DNA from: Maribacter vaceletii
Lineage (GTDB): Bacteria; Bacteroidota; Bacteroidia; Flavobacteriales; Flavobacteriaceae
Length of the DNA stretch: 64,000 nt
Assembly (NCBI RefSeq): GCF_003634105.1
Contig: NZ_RBIQ01000007.1
Coordinates: 558,001-622,000 of the forward strand
Direction: 5' to 3'
Made by a program: the position numbers and the translations under genes. Shown here one piece after another: positions 7,660 through 17,057 of the stretch (position 1 is its first letter; every line of letters starts with the position of its first letter). The notes beneath the pieces were generated by a model. That model was not told the DNA's origin. It did no database searches and was given only the letters and a program-made list of their open reading frames with translations.

Positions 7660-9519
7660 CTAATTTAAAAGAAGCTTTCCTGACCATTTTTTATTTGCCA
7701 AACTTACTTTATAAACATATAATCCAGAAGTTAATTTAACTCCATTATTACTCTCTCCATTCCATTGTAAAATCCAATCGTGAGTAGCGTTTACTTCTTG
7801 CTCTAAACTAAATACTTTTGCTCCTATTATTGTGTATATACTAAGACGCAAAACTCCAGTCTCTTTGTTTAAAAAATTAAATGTTATGTATTCCTTAAAG
7901 GGATTTGGGTGTACTATTAAATCTTTCTCTAAAAGTTTATCATTAGGTATTTCATCAAATATTGGAGAATCTATTTCTGGAGTACCTTCCTCCTCCTCTT
8001 CTAAATTAAAAAACTCTCCTTTTTGCATACCTTGTTGCTCTACAATTTTTATTTTTTGATTTATTGCTATATCATATATTTTTTCTGGAATAGAATTAGG
8101 CCATTGAATAAACAAACTATCTATTTTATTTACATCGCCTAATCCAAAATGTGCTGGTTTAACACTTTGTCCCATAATAGTAGCTCCGTGTAATAGTCTG
8201 TGTATAGAATCTCCTTCTACATATGCAATTAGTTTAGCTCCAAAAGCATTTTTATTAGAAGTTATCCCTTCTAAACTAACTTGTAACCATGCATCCGAAA
8301 TTGCAGTTGTATTTTTATATAGATAAGGTGCATTATTAGTATTACTCACAAGAATATCCAAATCGCCATCTTGATCATAATCAAAAACCTCTGCTCCCAT
8401 TCCATTATTTAATCCATTTGCAGCAGATTCATTTGTCCAATCATCAAATTTTTTTTCTCCTTCTTTTCTTAAGTTTTTAAAAAAAACATTTTCATAATGT
8501 AAATCTGCTTCTCCATTTACAACATATAAATCTTGATCACCATCATTATCTGCATCTAAAAATCTAGTTCCCCAACCATAATGGCCATTACCTACCCCTT
8601 CTTGATTAGTTACATTTACAAAAGGTCCTTCTGCTGTACCCATAAACAAAGGGTTTTTTTTTGTTTCTGCAATATTAGTAACATAAATATCATAATAACC
8701 ATCGTTATTAAAATCTCCAATTGTAGAACCCATTCCACAACCTGTATTTCTTAAATTATAGATATCTGTAGCATTTATAAAGGATTCACCTTCTTGACTT
8801 AGATAAAAGTTACTCAATCCAAAATCATTCACCACATACAAATCTAACCACCCGTCATGGTTCGCATCAATAGGTAAAGAAGACCATGTTCTATTACCGT
8901 CATTTATATTTAAAGCCCCTATGATTTCTTTAAAAGTACCGTCTGCCTGGTTATTAAATAATCTATTTTCATCTTCTAAATAAAAGAGGTATAAATCTAA
9001 ATCGCCATCATTATCATAATCCCACCATAAACTACCTGAATTATTACAACTTAAACAAGGCTCTATTTTTGCAGTTCGGGTTACATCTTTAAAAGTTTTA
9101 TTACCCATATTCTTGTATAGTTGTGTTCCATTTTGATGTGATAATAAAATATCTGGATACCCATCATTATCATAATCTCCCCAAGAAGCACCTAACTTTA
9201 AGTCTTGCTTTTGTGCATTAGAATGTTGTATTCCAAAACCCGCATCTTTAGTAACATCTTCTAACCTTCCGTTTATATTTTCTAAAAGACGACTCCAGGT
9301 AGTTTGATCATTGGCATCAAAAGAATTATAAGCAACTATAAAAACATCTAAATCTCCATCCAAATCATAATCGGCAACAGCATTACCATAATTAATTTTC
9401 ATTTCGGATAATGGCCTAGACTCTACTTCTGTAAACTGTTGTGAATACGAAAAAAAAGATATAAGAAAAAAAAGCACTGCTAAGGGGGCTCTGCAAAGTT
9501 TAAACTTTTTAAAATTCAT
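7660..9519 (-). CDS. Secreted FG-GAP/VCBS repeat protein with ASPIC/UnbV domain and T9SS tail
   Basis: Start chosen at the ATG at 9519, because translation from there begins with a clean signal peptide ('MNFKKFKLCRAPLAVLFFL...SQQ'). The longer frame to 9600 adds 27 residues with no signal character. The mature 619-residue protein has repeated Ca-binding 'D.DNDGD.D' blades of an FG-GAP/VCBS propeller and an ASPIC/UnbV domain near residues 430-505 ('FGLGDVNKIDSLFIQWPN'). The last 80 residues are a type IX secretion sorting domain ending in 'SGKLLLN', so it is exported to the cell surface or medium. Such proteins are common in marine Bacteroidota PULs, but their function is mostly unknown; a role in carbohydrate or metal binding is only a guess. 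It pairs with the next gene upstream on the same strand. Confidence 0.85.
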   Translation of the reverse strand: MNFKKFKLCRAPLAVLFFLISFFSYSQQFTEVESRPLSEMKINYGNAVADYDLDGDLDVFIVAYNSFDANDQTTWSRLLENINGRLEDVTKDAGFGIQHSNAQKQDLKLGASWGDYDNDGYPDILLSHQNGTQLYKNMGNKTFKDVTRTAKIEPCLSCNNSGSLWWDYDNDGDLDLYLFYLEDENRLFNNQADGTFKEIIGALNINDGNRTWSSLPIDANHDGWLDLYVVNDFGLSNFYLSQEGESFINATDIYNLRNTGCGMGSTIGDFNNDGYYDIYVTNIAETKKNPLFMGTAEGPFVNVTNQEGVGNGHYGWGTRFLDADNDGDQDLYVVNGEADLHYENVFFKNLRKEGEKKFDDWTNESAANGLNNGMGAEVFDYDQDGDLDILVSNTNNAPYLYKNTTAISDAWLQVSLEGITSNKNAFGAKLIAYVEGDSIHRLLHGATIMGQSVKPAHFGLGDVNKIDSLFIQWPNSIPEKIYDIAINQKIKIVEQQGMQKGEFFNLEEEEEGTPEIDSPIFDEIPNDKLLEKDLIVHPNPFKEYITFNFLNKETGVLRLSIYTIIGAKVFSLEQEVNATHDWILQWNGESNNGVKLTSGLYVYKVSLANKKWSGKLLLN

Positions 9520-9645
9520 GATTACCAATCTAGTTTTATAAATTCTATAGTTTATAAAACTACTTAAGTAATTCTTTTTACCTAAAGAGCTATTGTTCAA
9601 TTAAGGGTTGTTATAGGTCAGGATATAGATAATTTTTTAACAATC

Positions 9646-12600
9646 CTATTTTAAAGACGAATACTTATATGCCTGTAAATAGTAATTATTATTTGCTACT
9701 AACACTACATTCTTAGCTCCTATCTTAATTTTAACCATATCCTTGACATCATTAGGTGTATAAAATCCACTTTCAAGAACATTTATTGGCTTAAATTTTC
9801 CTTTTCCATTTCCTTGAAGATAAAGTCCTATTCCCGAATCGTTTCTTGGAGTTTCTATTTCTGAAGTAAATAAATTCCCCGCCAACAGAATATCTTTATT
9901 ACCATCTTTATTAAAATCTTCTAACACTATTGCATTAACACTTGCTATTTGTGCTAGCATAGGCAATTGGGTTATGGCAAAATTTTCTCCATTTATATTT
10001 TCTGCATATATAGATGCAAAGTTTTTTGCTTTTAAATGAAGTGCTTTACTCAAGTTATCTCCATAAATACCTTCTAAATTAGATTCTCCAAAAGACTCAA
10101 AAGTTGGAAATTTTTCTCCTAAAGAAGGAATTTGTTCAATGGAACAAGACCTACCCCTTATAGGGTAAACATTCCCTTCTTCAAAATAACTTAAAACAAT
10201 ATCTGTGGAATTATTTTTATCAAAATCATAACTATGGACTTGAAAAGGCTTTTTTTTGGAAGCTTTATATTTATAATTTAGACCCAAGTTTCCAAAAACC
10301 AAATCTTCATCTCCATCATTATCCATATCTGCAGCAGTAACTTTATAATACCACCCCTCTAAATCTTTAAAAGCTTCATATTTTTTTTGTATAAATTCTC
10401 CTCTAGCATTTTGAATTAAAGTTACAATTGGCATCCACTCCCCTACTACTACCAAGTCTAATTTTTTATCATTGTTTATATCTACCCAAGTACTAGAAGT
10501 TACCATCCCTATTTTATTTAAAACTTTTGCTTTGGTAATAGTTACATCTTTTAAATAACCATTTACATTTTCTAAAAGAATGCTATTTGGTGGATAAGGG
10601 TATTTCCCAGGCACTAACCTACCGCCTATAAATAAATCTATATCTCCATCATTATCATAATCTGCTTTGGAGACAACAGAACCACTTATTAAATTTAAAG
10701 GAACTCTTTTAGCATCTTTTTTAAAATTTCCTTTACCATCATTAATATAAATACGGTCTTGCAATTTTTTACTATTTACTTCAAATTCATTACCTCCACT
10801 GACTACAAATAAATCCATATCTGCATCATTATCAACATCAAAAAAAACACAACCCATATCTTCTGATGCTTTATCTACACTCCATGGTTTAGAAGTGCTT
10901 CTTTTAAACGTTCCATTTGTATTTTGAATGTATAAAGTACCTTCACCCTCTGCAGCACCACCTATATAAAAATCTTCTAAGCTATCATTATTCACATCGG
11001 CAACTGCTATAGATGGCCCAAATTGAGACATTTTATGTGGCAGTAAAACTTGCTTATCATAATCATTGTATACATTTTCTTGATGTTTATGCTCAATTCC
11101 ATGTTCTTTTGCTATACTATTAAAAGTGAGTTCTTTTATTGGTTCTTTTATAGCCTCAGTAATGATTTTAGCACTTTTGCTTTGTTCAATTTCTAATTGT
11201 TGATTTACATCTATATTTTCTAAAATAGTTTTTTCCCAGTTTGGCCATTCAATTATTATTTTTTCTATTTCTTTATTTTTTCCAACACCAAAATGAGCTA
11301 TATCTTGGCTTTTAGACATATACCCTCTTGTATTACTCATTTCTATTATTTGCCAAACTTTAGAATCTTTATATAATTTTACCCGTGTACCGTATAAATT
11401 AGTATTCTTTTTGGGCTTTAATTTTAGTTGTAAAAAATTATATAAACTCTTTTCCATTGTCGTATTTCTATAAACAAATGCTTTTTGGTTTATATTACTT
11501 ACTACTAAATCTAAATCACCATCATTATCTAAATCTGCATAAGCAGCTCCATTAGACAAACTTGGTATACTAATACCCCAATCTTTGGTTTTTTTTGAAA
11601 ATGTGAAATCTCCATTATTTTTATAAATAAAATTATCAATTTTATCTTCAGGAGCCATTTGTGCTAACTCTAAAACATTAACAAGTTCTTGGAATTTTTT
11701 ACCCTGTTTTTTTGCTTCAACTTCTATACTATCTAAAATAACTTTGCACCTTAAATTTACATCGCTATTACGCATATTTCTTTTAATTCCGTTAGTTACA
11801 AATATGTCTTTATATCCATCATTATCATAATCTGCAATTAGTGGCCCCCAACTCCAATCTGTATTAGAAACCCCTGCCATTTGTGCCAAATCACTAAAAG
11901 TTCCATTACCATTATTTCTTTGTAATGTATTAAACATGTATTGGTAATGGCCACCCTCTTTTACAATTTTCCAAAAATTTTCTGGACGCATACCTCCCAT
12001 ATTGGTTTTAATTCTTTTATGGTTTTCTGCTACCATATCTAAAACCATAATATCTAGATTACCATCATTGTCGTAATCTGCAATATCACTCCCCATACTA
12101 AAATTAGAAATATGTTTAAATGATGTTTTTAATATCTCTTGGAAAGTACCATTTTGATTATTTAAATACATGTAATCTGGCGCATCATAATCATTTGCCA
12201 CATAAATATCTGGCCAACCATCATTATTAATATCACCAATAGCGGCAGATAAACCATGAGCCGTATTTTCTATCCCTGCTTCTACAGAAACCTCAACATA
12301 GCCTTTTGTTTTTCCTAGATTTTTATAAAGTTTATCGCTATATCTAGAGTCTCTATATTTATTTTTTCCTCCTATTCTATTTCCTATACCTGGAGGCTGA
12401 TTTACTAAATAAATATCTACATAACCATCTTTGTTGTAGTCAAAAAAATTAGCTTGTTTAGAATAACCCGTATTATCAACCTTGTAGGCCTTTGCACTTT
12501 CTGTAAAAGTTGCATCTCCGTTATTAATATAAAGATAATTTGTACTAAGGTTTTTACTTCCTTGTGTATTTTTACAAACATAAATATCTAAATAACCATC

Positions 12601-12996
12601 AGAATTAACATCTCCAAAGGTTACTCCGGTAGACCATGTTTTATTCTCTATAAGTCCTGCTTTTTGGGAAATGTTTACAAATACAAAATTTCCTTTATTC
12701 AGATACAGCTCATCGTTTACTTGATTACCGCTAAAGTAAATATCTGGCAATCCGTCATTATTAATATCACCAATTGCAACACCAGCACCCGTAACAAAAT
12801 CCTCGTTTGTTAGGTGGTTATCCTCACTAGTTTCTACAAGAGTGTTTTTAAAAGATATATTCGTATACTCTTTATCTAATAAAACAAATAATTTATCATC
12901 ATCTTTTATACTTAGAAGTTTATTTTCTTCACAGGAATTTAATGGTATTATTAACCCTAGTACAAAGCTTAATTTTAGTAATTCTATTTTAAACAA
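9646..12996 (-). CDS. Large FG-GAP/VCBS repeat lipoprotein with ASPIC/UnbV domain
   Basis: A 1116-residue protein with a lipoprotein signal (lipobox LNSC, Cys at about 22). It has two runs of FG-GAP/VCBS blades marked by 'D.NNDG.PDIY' and 'DYDNDGD.D' motifs, at about residues 60-510 and 650-1050. Between them, at about residues 530-605, lies an ASPIC/UnbV domain ('DIAHFGVGKNKEIEKIIIEWPN'). The many acidic loops should bind calcium. It lies 46 bp upstream of the T9SS-tailed FG-GAP gene in the same direction, so the two probably form an operon. This architecture is frequent next to SusC/SusD systems, but no activity can be assigned. The divergent neighbour is the sensorless HTCS. Confidence 0.85.
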   Translation of the reverse strand: MFKIELLKLSFVLGLIIPLNSCEENKLLSIKDDDKLFVLLDKEYTNISFKNTLVETSEDNHLTNEDFVTGAGVAIGDINNDGLPDIYFSGNQVNDELYLNKGNFVFVNISQKAGLIENKTWSTGVTFGDVNSDGYLDIYVCKNTQGSKNLSTNYLYINNGDATFTESAKAYKVDNTGYSKQANFFDYNKDGYVDIYLVNQPPGIGNRIGGKNKYRDSRYSDKLYKNLGKTKGYVEVSVEAGIENTAHGLSAAIGDINNDGWPDIYVANDYDAPDYMYLNNQNGTFQEILKTSFKHISNFSMGSDIADYDNDGNLDIMVLDMVAENHKRIKTNMGGMRPENFWKIVKEGGHYQYMFNTLQRNNGNGTFSDLAQMAGVSNTDWSWGPLIADYDNDGYKDIFVTNGIKRNMRNSDVNLRCKVILDSIEVEAKKQGKKFQELVNVLELAQMAPEDKIDNFIYKNNGDFTFSKKTKDWGISIPSLSNGAAYADLDNDGDLDLVVSNINQKAFVYRNTTMEKSLYNFLQLKLKPKKNTNLYGTRVKLYKDSKVWQIIEMSNTRGYMSKSQDIAHFGVGKNKEIEKIIIEWPNWEKTILENIDVNQQLEIEQSKSAKIITEAIKEPIKELTFNSIAKEHGIEHKHQENVYNDYDKQVLLPHKMSQFGPSIAVADVNNDSLEDFYIGGAAEGEGTLYIQNTNGTFKRSTSKPWSVDKASEDMGCVFFDVDNDADMDLFVVSGGNEFEVNSKKLQDRIYINDGKGNFKKDAKRVPLNLISGSVVSKADYDNDGDIDLFIGGRLVPGKYPYPPNSILLENVNGYLKDVTITKAKVLNKIGMVTSSTWVDINNDKKLDLVVVGEWMPIVTLIQNARGEFIQKKYEAFKDLEGWYYKVTAADMDNDGDEDLVFGNLGLNYKYKASKKKPFQVHSYDFDKNNSTDIVLSYFEEGNVYPIRGRSCSIEQIPSLGEKFPTFESFGESNLEGIYGDNLSKALHLKAKNFASIYAENINGENFAITQLPMLAQIASVNAIVLEDFNKDGNKDILLAGNLFTSEIETPRNDSGIGLYLQGNGKGKFKPINVLESGFYTPNDVKDMVKIKIGAKNVVLVANNNYYLQAYKYSSLK

Positions 12997-13179
12997 ATCT
13001 TATTTTTTACTTTATTAGTTGGACTAAAAATAAAGAACGCATATAAAATTCATAGTAAATGGTAATAATTGATCAAAACCAAATACATACTAATCAAACA
13101 ATAGTGAAAAAAACTAAAAAAACAATAGATTTTATCTCTACATCCCCCTAATTATTACTATATTAGTGTGGGTAGGGCT

Positions 13180-13187
13180 TATTTTTG
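13180..13187 (+). promoter_or_regulatory. Possible -7 box (TAnnTTTG) upstream of the sensorless HTCS
   Basis: TATTTTTG matches the Bacteroidota sigma-ABfA -7 consensus TAnnTTTG and lies 50 bp before the ATG at 13237. No convincing -33 TTG was found, so this is weak. A CCCCCTAA word at 13144-13151 lies just upstream and may be a regulatory half-site. Confidence 0.3.
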
Positions 13188-13236
13188 TGCTATAAATTTT
13201 AAATTTTTGTTTTTGTAAAAAAACTTAAGTAAATCA

Positions 13237-15279
13237 ATGAGAAATTTAAACAAGAAATACAGTTGTTTTTACAAACAAACAATAGCTTTTTTAGCTTTTG
13301 TTATGTTATGCCAAACTTCTATTTTACATGCTCAACAACAACAAATTTTAAATAATAAAGAATTTAGCAATACAAACTTACTAGTTACTAATAACCCTCT
13401 TAAAGGGAAATTAAATTCCTCTTTTAATACAAACAAGTCATCCTTTTTTACTTACAAAAAAAGCAATATAAACTTTACTTCTTTAACCGCTAAAAAAACA
13501 AATAAAGACCCTTTAGAAAGTTCCAAAAATATTTGGTACGCAGTACCAAAACCTATTTCTTTTAGCACCTATTCTCCTTATGGTAAAAAAGCATGGCCTC
13601 TTTTATTTGTTGGAACATTTTTTATAAGCATCTTATTAATATCATGGTATTACAAACAGTTGCGAATTAATGAAAAAAATATATTTAAAGTCCAAGAGGC
13701 AACTAATGAAATTAACCGATTAAAATTACATTTTTTCACGACCATTAATCATGATTTCAAGTCGCCACTCACAAACATTCTAAATCCTTTAGATGAACTT
13801 TTAGCATTGAAAACGAATGATGCATTTATTGAAACTAAACTAAAGTCTATTGAATCTAATGTAAAACAACTTATTGGCGTTGTTAATGAATTAACAGATT
13901 ACAGGAAAATTGAAATTGGAAAATCTGAACTTATTTTAAAAAAAGAAAATATAATAGATTTTATAAAAAACAACATAGAGTCTCAAAAGTTAATAGCACA
14001 AAACAAAAACATTTTATTATTATTTAAAAGTAAATTATTAGTTTCTGATGTTTGGTTTGATGCAGATAAATTTGAAAAAGTAATTAATGATATTACTTAT
14101 GAATTAATACAAACTGCGCAAGAGGAAAGTACTATCACAATTTCTACAGAAATACCTACAGACTTACTTAAAATAAACCGGAAATCTAGAGAAATAGAAT
14201 GTAAATATATTCTAATAAAATATGAAGCAGATAACGATACTCCAGGCTTAGATACTTTTAACCCCTCAGAAGATTTTCTAAACACAAAATATAAAGTTAT
14301 AGAAAAAATAATGCAGTTACATTATGGTACTATTTCTTCTATTAAAAAAAATAGTTATTTATTAAAAATCCCTTTAGGAAATGTACATTTAGTATCCGGA
14401 GAAATCCCTAATACTACTGCGGAAACTAACAGCAATACCATAAAAAATAATAGTGAAAATAATCCTAGTTTAGTTTTAGAAAAAACAAAACCAACGGTAT
14501 TAATTTATGACAACTCTCAAAAAACAAGAAACCTAATAAAAAAAGGGCTTCACAATAAATATTCCATTCTAGAAGCCAAAAACAGCAAAGAAGCCTTAAA
14601 CCTTGCGTTAAAAAAAATTCCAAAACTTATAATTGGAGACGTTTCTACAGAACAATCTGGCGGTATAGCTTTATGTTATCAACTTAAGAATAATGCTAAA
14701 ACCAGTCATATTCCCATTATACTTTTATCCCCCTTAAATACTGAAGAGAATAGAATGGAAGGGTTTGAATCTGGTGCAGATGCTTATATTTCTAAACCTA
14801 TTAAAATGGAACTTTTAAGTTTAAGAGTAGATAAATTAGTAGAATCTAGAGCATCTATTGGCAGGTATTTAAAAACACAAGAACTGTTAACTATAGAAGA
14901 TGTTAGTATAAATTCTAACGAACAAGCATTTTTAAATAAAATTATGTCTTTTTTAGAAAAGCACATGCAGAATGAATCCTATGGTGTTGATCAATTAGCA
15001 GAAGACATGAGCCTAAGTAGATCTACATTATTTAGGAAACTAAAGAATTTAACTGGCCATGCTCCAAATGAATTTATAAGAATGATTAAACTAAAACGTG
15101 CTTCCCAGTTGTTAGCAAAAAACCAATACACAATTTCTGAAATTAGTTATTTAGTTGGGTTCAACGACCCCAATTATTTTGGTAAGTGTTTTAGAAAAAT
15201 GTTTGGGCAATCCCCTTCATCATATGTTTCTAAATACAAAAAAAATAGTGATGATAACATGGATTTCAAACCAAATTAA
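13237..15279 (+). CDS. Sensorless, kinase-degenerate hybrid two-component / AraC-type regulator
   Basis: A 680-residue protein with a signal peptide and a short periplasmic stretch (about 33-120). One membrane helix ('PLLFVGTFFISILLISWYY') follows, then a HisKA-like region with H172 in 'TINHDFKSPL', a HATPase-like region, a receiver with D468 in 'IIGDVSTE', and a C-terminal AraC-type helix-turn-helix. Normal HTCS proteins are about 1300-1400 residues; here the reg_prop/Y_Y_Y sensor is absent. The ATPase region lacks the N-box asparagine (it reads 'DITYELIQTA') and the DTGxG and GTGxGL glycine motifs, so ATP binding is doubtful. The receiver keeps its Asp and the KP lysine. It most likely regulates the adjacent susC-susD and catabolic genes, by dimerisation or a partner kinase. 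Confidence 0.85.
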   Translation: MRNLNKKYSCFYKQTIAFLAFVMLCQTSILHAQQQQILNNKEFSNTNLLVTNNPLKGKLNSSFNTNKSSFFTYKKSNINFTSLTAKKTNKDPLESSKNIWYAVPKPISFSTYSPYGKKAWPLLFVGTFFISILLISWYYKQLRINEKNIFKVQEATNEINRLKLHFFTTINHDFKSPLTNILNPLDELLALKTNDAFIETKLKSIESNVKQLIGVVNELTDYRKIEIGKSELILKKENIIDFIKNNIESQKLIAQNKNILLLFKSKLLVSDVWFDADKFEKVINDITYELIQTAQEESTITISTEIPTDLLKINRKSREIECKYILIKYEADNDTPGLDTFNPSEDFLNTKYKVIEKIMQLHYGTISSIKKNSYLLKIPLGNVHLVSGEIPNTTAETNSNTIKNNSENNPSLVLEKTKPTVLIYDNSQKTRNLIKKGLHNKYSILEAKNSKEALNLALKKIPKLIIGDVSTEQSGGIALCYQLKNNAKTSHIPIILLSPLNTEENRMEGFESGADAYISKPIKMELLSLRVDKLVESRASIGRYLKTQELLTIEDVSINSNEQAFLNKIMSFLEKHMQNESYGVDQLAEDMSLSRSTLFRKLKNLTGHAPNEFIRMIKLKRASQLLAKNQYTISEISYLVGFNDPNYFGKCFRKMFGQSPSSYVSKYKKNSDDNMDFKPN

Positions 15280-15341
15280 ACTAACATCTAACTAAAAATT
15301 TACTTTCATATCTTAACTTTACTAAAAAGTTATTTAAGGCA

Positions 15342-16631
15342 ATGAATACTAAAAAACCAACAGGTAGTATTAGAAAACGTTTTAATGTATTAACCCTAGT
15401 ATTTATTTCTGTTGTTGTAAATTATATAGACAGGAGTAACATTTCTGTAGCAGCATTTGCTTTAAGCCAAGATTTAAGTTTAAGTTCTATACAAATGGGG
15501 TATATTTTTTCTGCATTTGCATGGACATATGCCATTTTTCAAATTCCAGGAGGCATACTTGTAGATAATATAAAAGCAAGAATTCTATATCCAGTAATGC
15601 TAATATTATGGTCCATTTCTAGCTTACTGCAGGGGTTTGTAAATTCTTTTACTGTATTAACAGGTTTAAGAGCTAGTAGCGGTATTTTTCAGGCTCCATC
15701 ATTCCCAACAAATAACGCCATAGCAAGCAAATGGTTTCCAGAAAAAGAAAGAGGATCCGCTATAGCTATATATACTTCTGGACAATATGTTGGGCTAGCT
15801 TTTTTAACTCCTCTTTTAGTTTCTATACAATATTATTTAGGGTGGAGGGGTTTATTTATTTTTTCAGGAGTTATAGGACTAATACTTAGCTATATATGGC
15901 ATAAATTTTATAGAGACCCAAAAGAACACAAAAGCATTAGTAAAACTGAATTGGAATATATTTGTCAAGACGAGCCAAATACTAGTAATAATCACGACAG
16001 TGAAAACACTATAAAATTCTCTTGGAAAGACATTAAACATGCTTTTGTACACAAAAAACTTTGGGGTCTTTATATTGGACAATTTTGTATTGGATCTCTT
16101 ATAATATTCTTCTTAACTTGGTTCCCTACATATTTAGTACAATATAGAGGCATTGACTTTCTGGAATCTGGTTTTTTGGCTTCTATTCCTTTTTTAGCAG
16201 CATTTGTGGGTGTAATACTATCTGGGTTTACATCAGACTTTTTAATCCGTAAAGGCTACAAGAAAGAAGTAGCAAGAAAACTACCTATTATATGCGGCAT
16301 GCTACTCTCAACATGTATCATTGGAGTAAATTATACGGACAATACAAATTTTATAATTCTATTTTTAACCATTGCTTTTTTTGGAAATGGATTTGCTAGT
16401 ACAACATGGGTTTTTGTTTCCCTAATGGCTCCAAAGAGACTCATTGGTCTTGTGGGAGGTACATTTAACTTTATTGGCTCTTCTTCTGCAGTAATTACTC
16501 CAATTGCTATAGGTTATCTTGCTAAAAACGGAGACTTTAGACCTGCTATTTTCTTTATAACTTGCCTTACTGTTGTTGGCCTTTTATCCTTTATCTTCTT
16601 AATTGGAAAAATTAAAAAAATAAATATTTAA
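15342..16631 (+). CDS. MFS permease, anion:cation symporter family (hexuronate/sugar acid type)
   Basis: A 429-residue protein with about 12 membrane helices. It carries the family's first-helix signature 'NYIDRSNISVA' and the loop 2-3 'GGILVDNIKAR' motif. The 'FYRDPKEHKSIS' loop between helices 6 and 7 is typical of ExuT-like hexuronate, galactonate and glucarate transporters. It should import a sugar acid or sugar by proton symport at the inner membrane. It has the same length and pattern as the permease at 22241, so the two are paralogs flanking susC-susD. It starts 62 bp after the sensorless HTCS and may share its transcript. The exact substrate is not decided by sequence. Confidence 0.85.
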   Translation: MNTKKPTGSIRKRFNVLTLVFISVVVNYIDRSNISVAAFALSQDLSLSSIQMGYIFSAFAWTYAIFQIPGGILVDNIKARILYPVMLILWSISSLLQGFVNSFTVLTGLRASSGIFQAPSFPTNNAIASKWFPEKERGSAIAIYTSGQYVGLAFLTPLLVSIQYYLGWRGLFIFSGVIGLILSYIWHKFYRDPKEHKSISKTELEYICQDEPNTSNNHDSENTIKFSWKDIKHAFVHKKLWGLYIGQFCIGSLIIFFLTWFPTYLVQYRGIDFLESGFLASIPFLAAFVGVILSGFTSDFLIRKGYKKEVARKLPIICGMLLSTCIIGVNYTDNTNFIILFLTIAFFGNGFASTTWVFVSLMAPKRLIGLVGGTFNFIGSSSAVITPIAIGYLAKNGDFRPAIFFITCLTVVGLLSFIFLIGKIKKINI

Positions 16632-16809
16632 GAGTTTTATTCAAAAAAATAACGACTATTATTTTTGCTTAAAAACATTTACTTTCAAAAAAAATACAAG
16701 GCATCTGTATCTTCTTTAAAATTTTACAACATATTACCCAAAACATCCTACATCTTTTATATAGCAAACTAGATAATACCTTAACATATAGCATTACAAA
16801 GGTAATTAA

Positions 16810-16909
16810 TGGTCACATAAAGGTAGTAAAAGACCAAAGTAGTAGAAATTCCCACGCTAAACAGGATTTGACCATATGTTAAAAAATCCTTAACAATGAC
16901 CACATTTTA
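16810..16909 (+). promoter_or_regulatory. Cluster of TGACC/GGTCA boxes upstream of susC (candidate operator)
   Basis: Within the 426-bp gap before susC there are GGTC at 16811-16814 and GACC at 16832-16835, facing each other. Two direct copies of TGACCAnAT follow at 16869-16881 and 16897-16909; they match at 10 of 13 positions and are 28 bp apart. A GTTAA/TTAAC inverted repeat lies between the copies (16878-16894). This arrangement fits binding of an AraC-type regulator, possibly the HTCS at 13237. Confidence 0.4.
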
Positions 16910-16913
16910 CCGA

Positions 16914-16942
16914 GCAAAAATTAACAAAAAAGCAATTTTTGC
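16914..16942. repeat. Inverted repeat in the susC leader region
   Basis: A 9-bp perfect inverted repeat, GCAAAAATT (16914-16922) with AATTTTTGC (16934-16942), has an 11-nt spacer and no T-tract. It could be an operator or an RNA hairpin. Apart from this and the TGACC cluster, nothing else was recognised in 16632-17057. Confidence 0.45.
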
Positions 16943-17057
16943 ATAAGGAAAATGAGGATTTGATATTTATTAAGAATTTGCTTTTACTCAGAGCTCTTAA
17001 AAAATTCACTTCTTCATTACCTAACTACTAAACAAATTAACTCATTAAATCAATTTT

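Noticed and set aside
9520-9600. Longer N-terminus of the T9SS-tailed FG-GAP protein
   Set aside because: The 27 extra residues would bury the signal peptide; the internal Met gives a standard one.
13141-13177. CCCCCTAA and GTGTGGG words before the sensorless HTCS as another copy of the 22-bp-spaced repeat
   Set aside because: The two words are in opposite orientation and differ in core and spacing, so they do not fit the pattern seen at 42165 and 51431.
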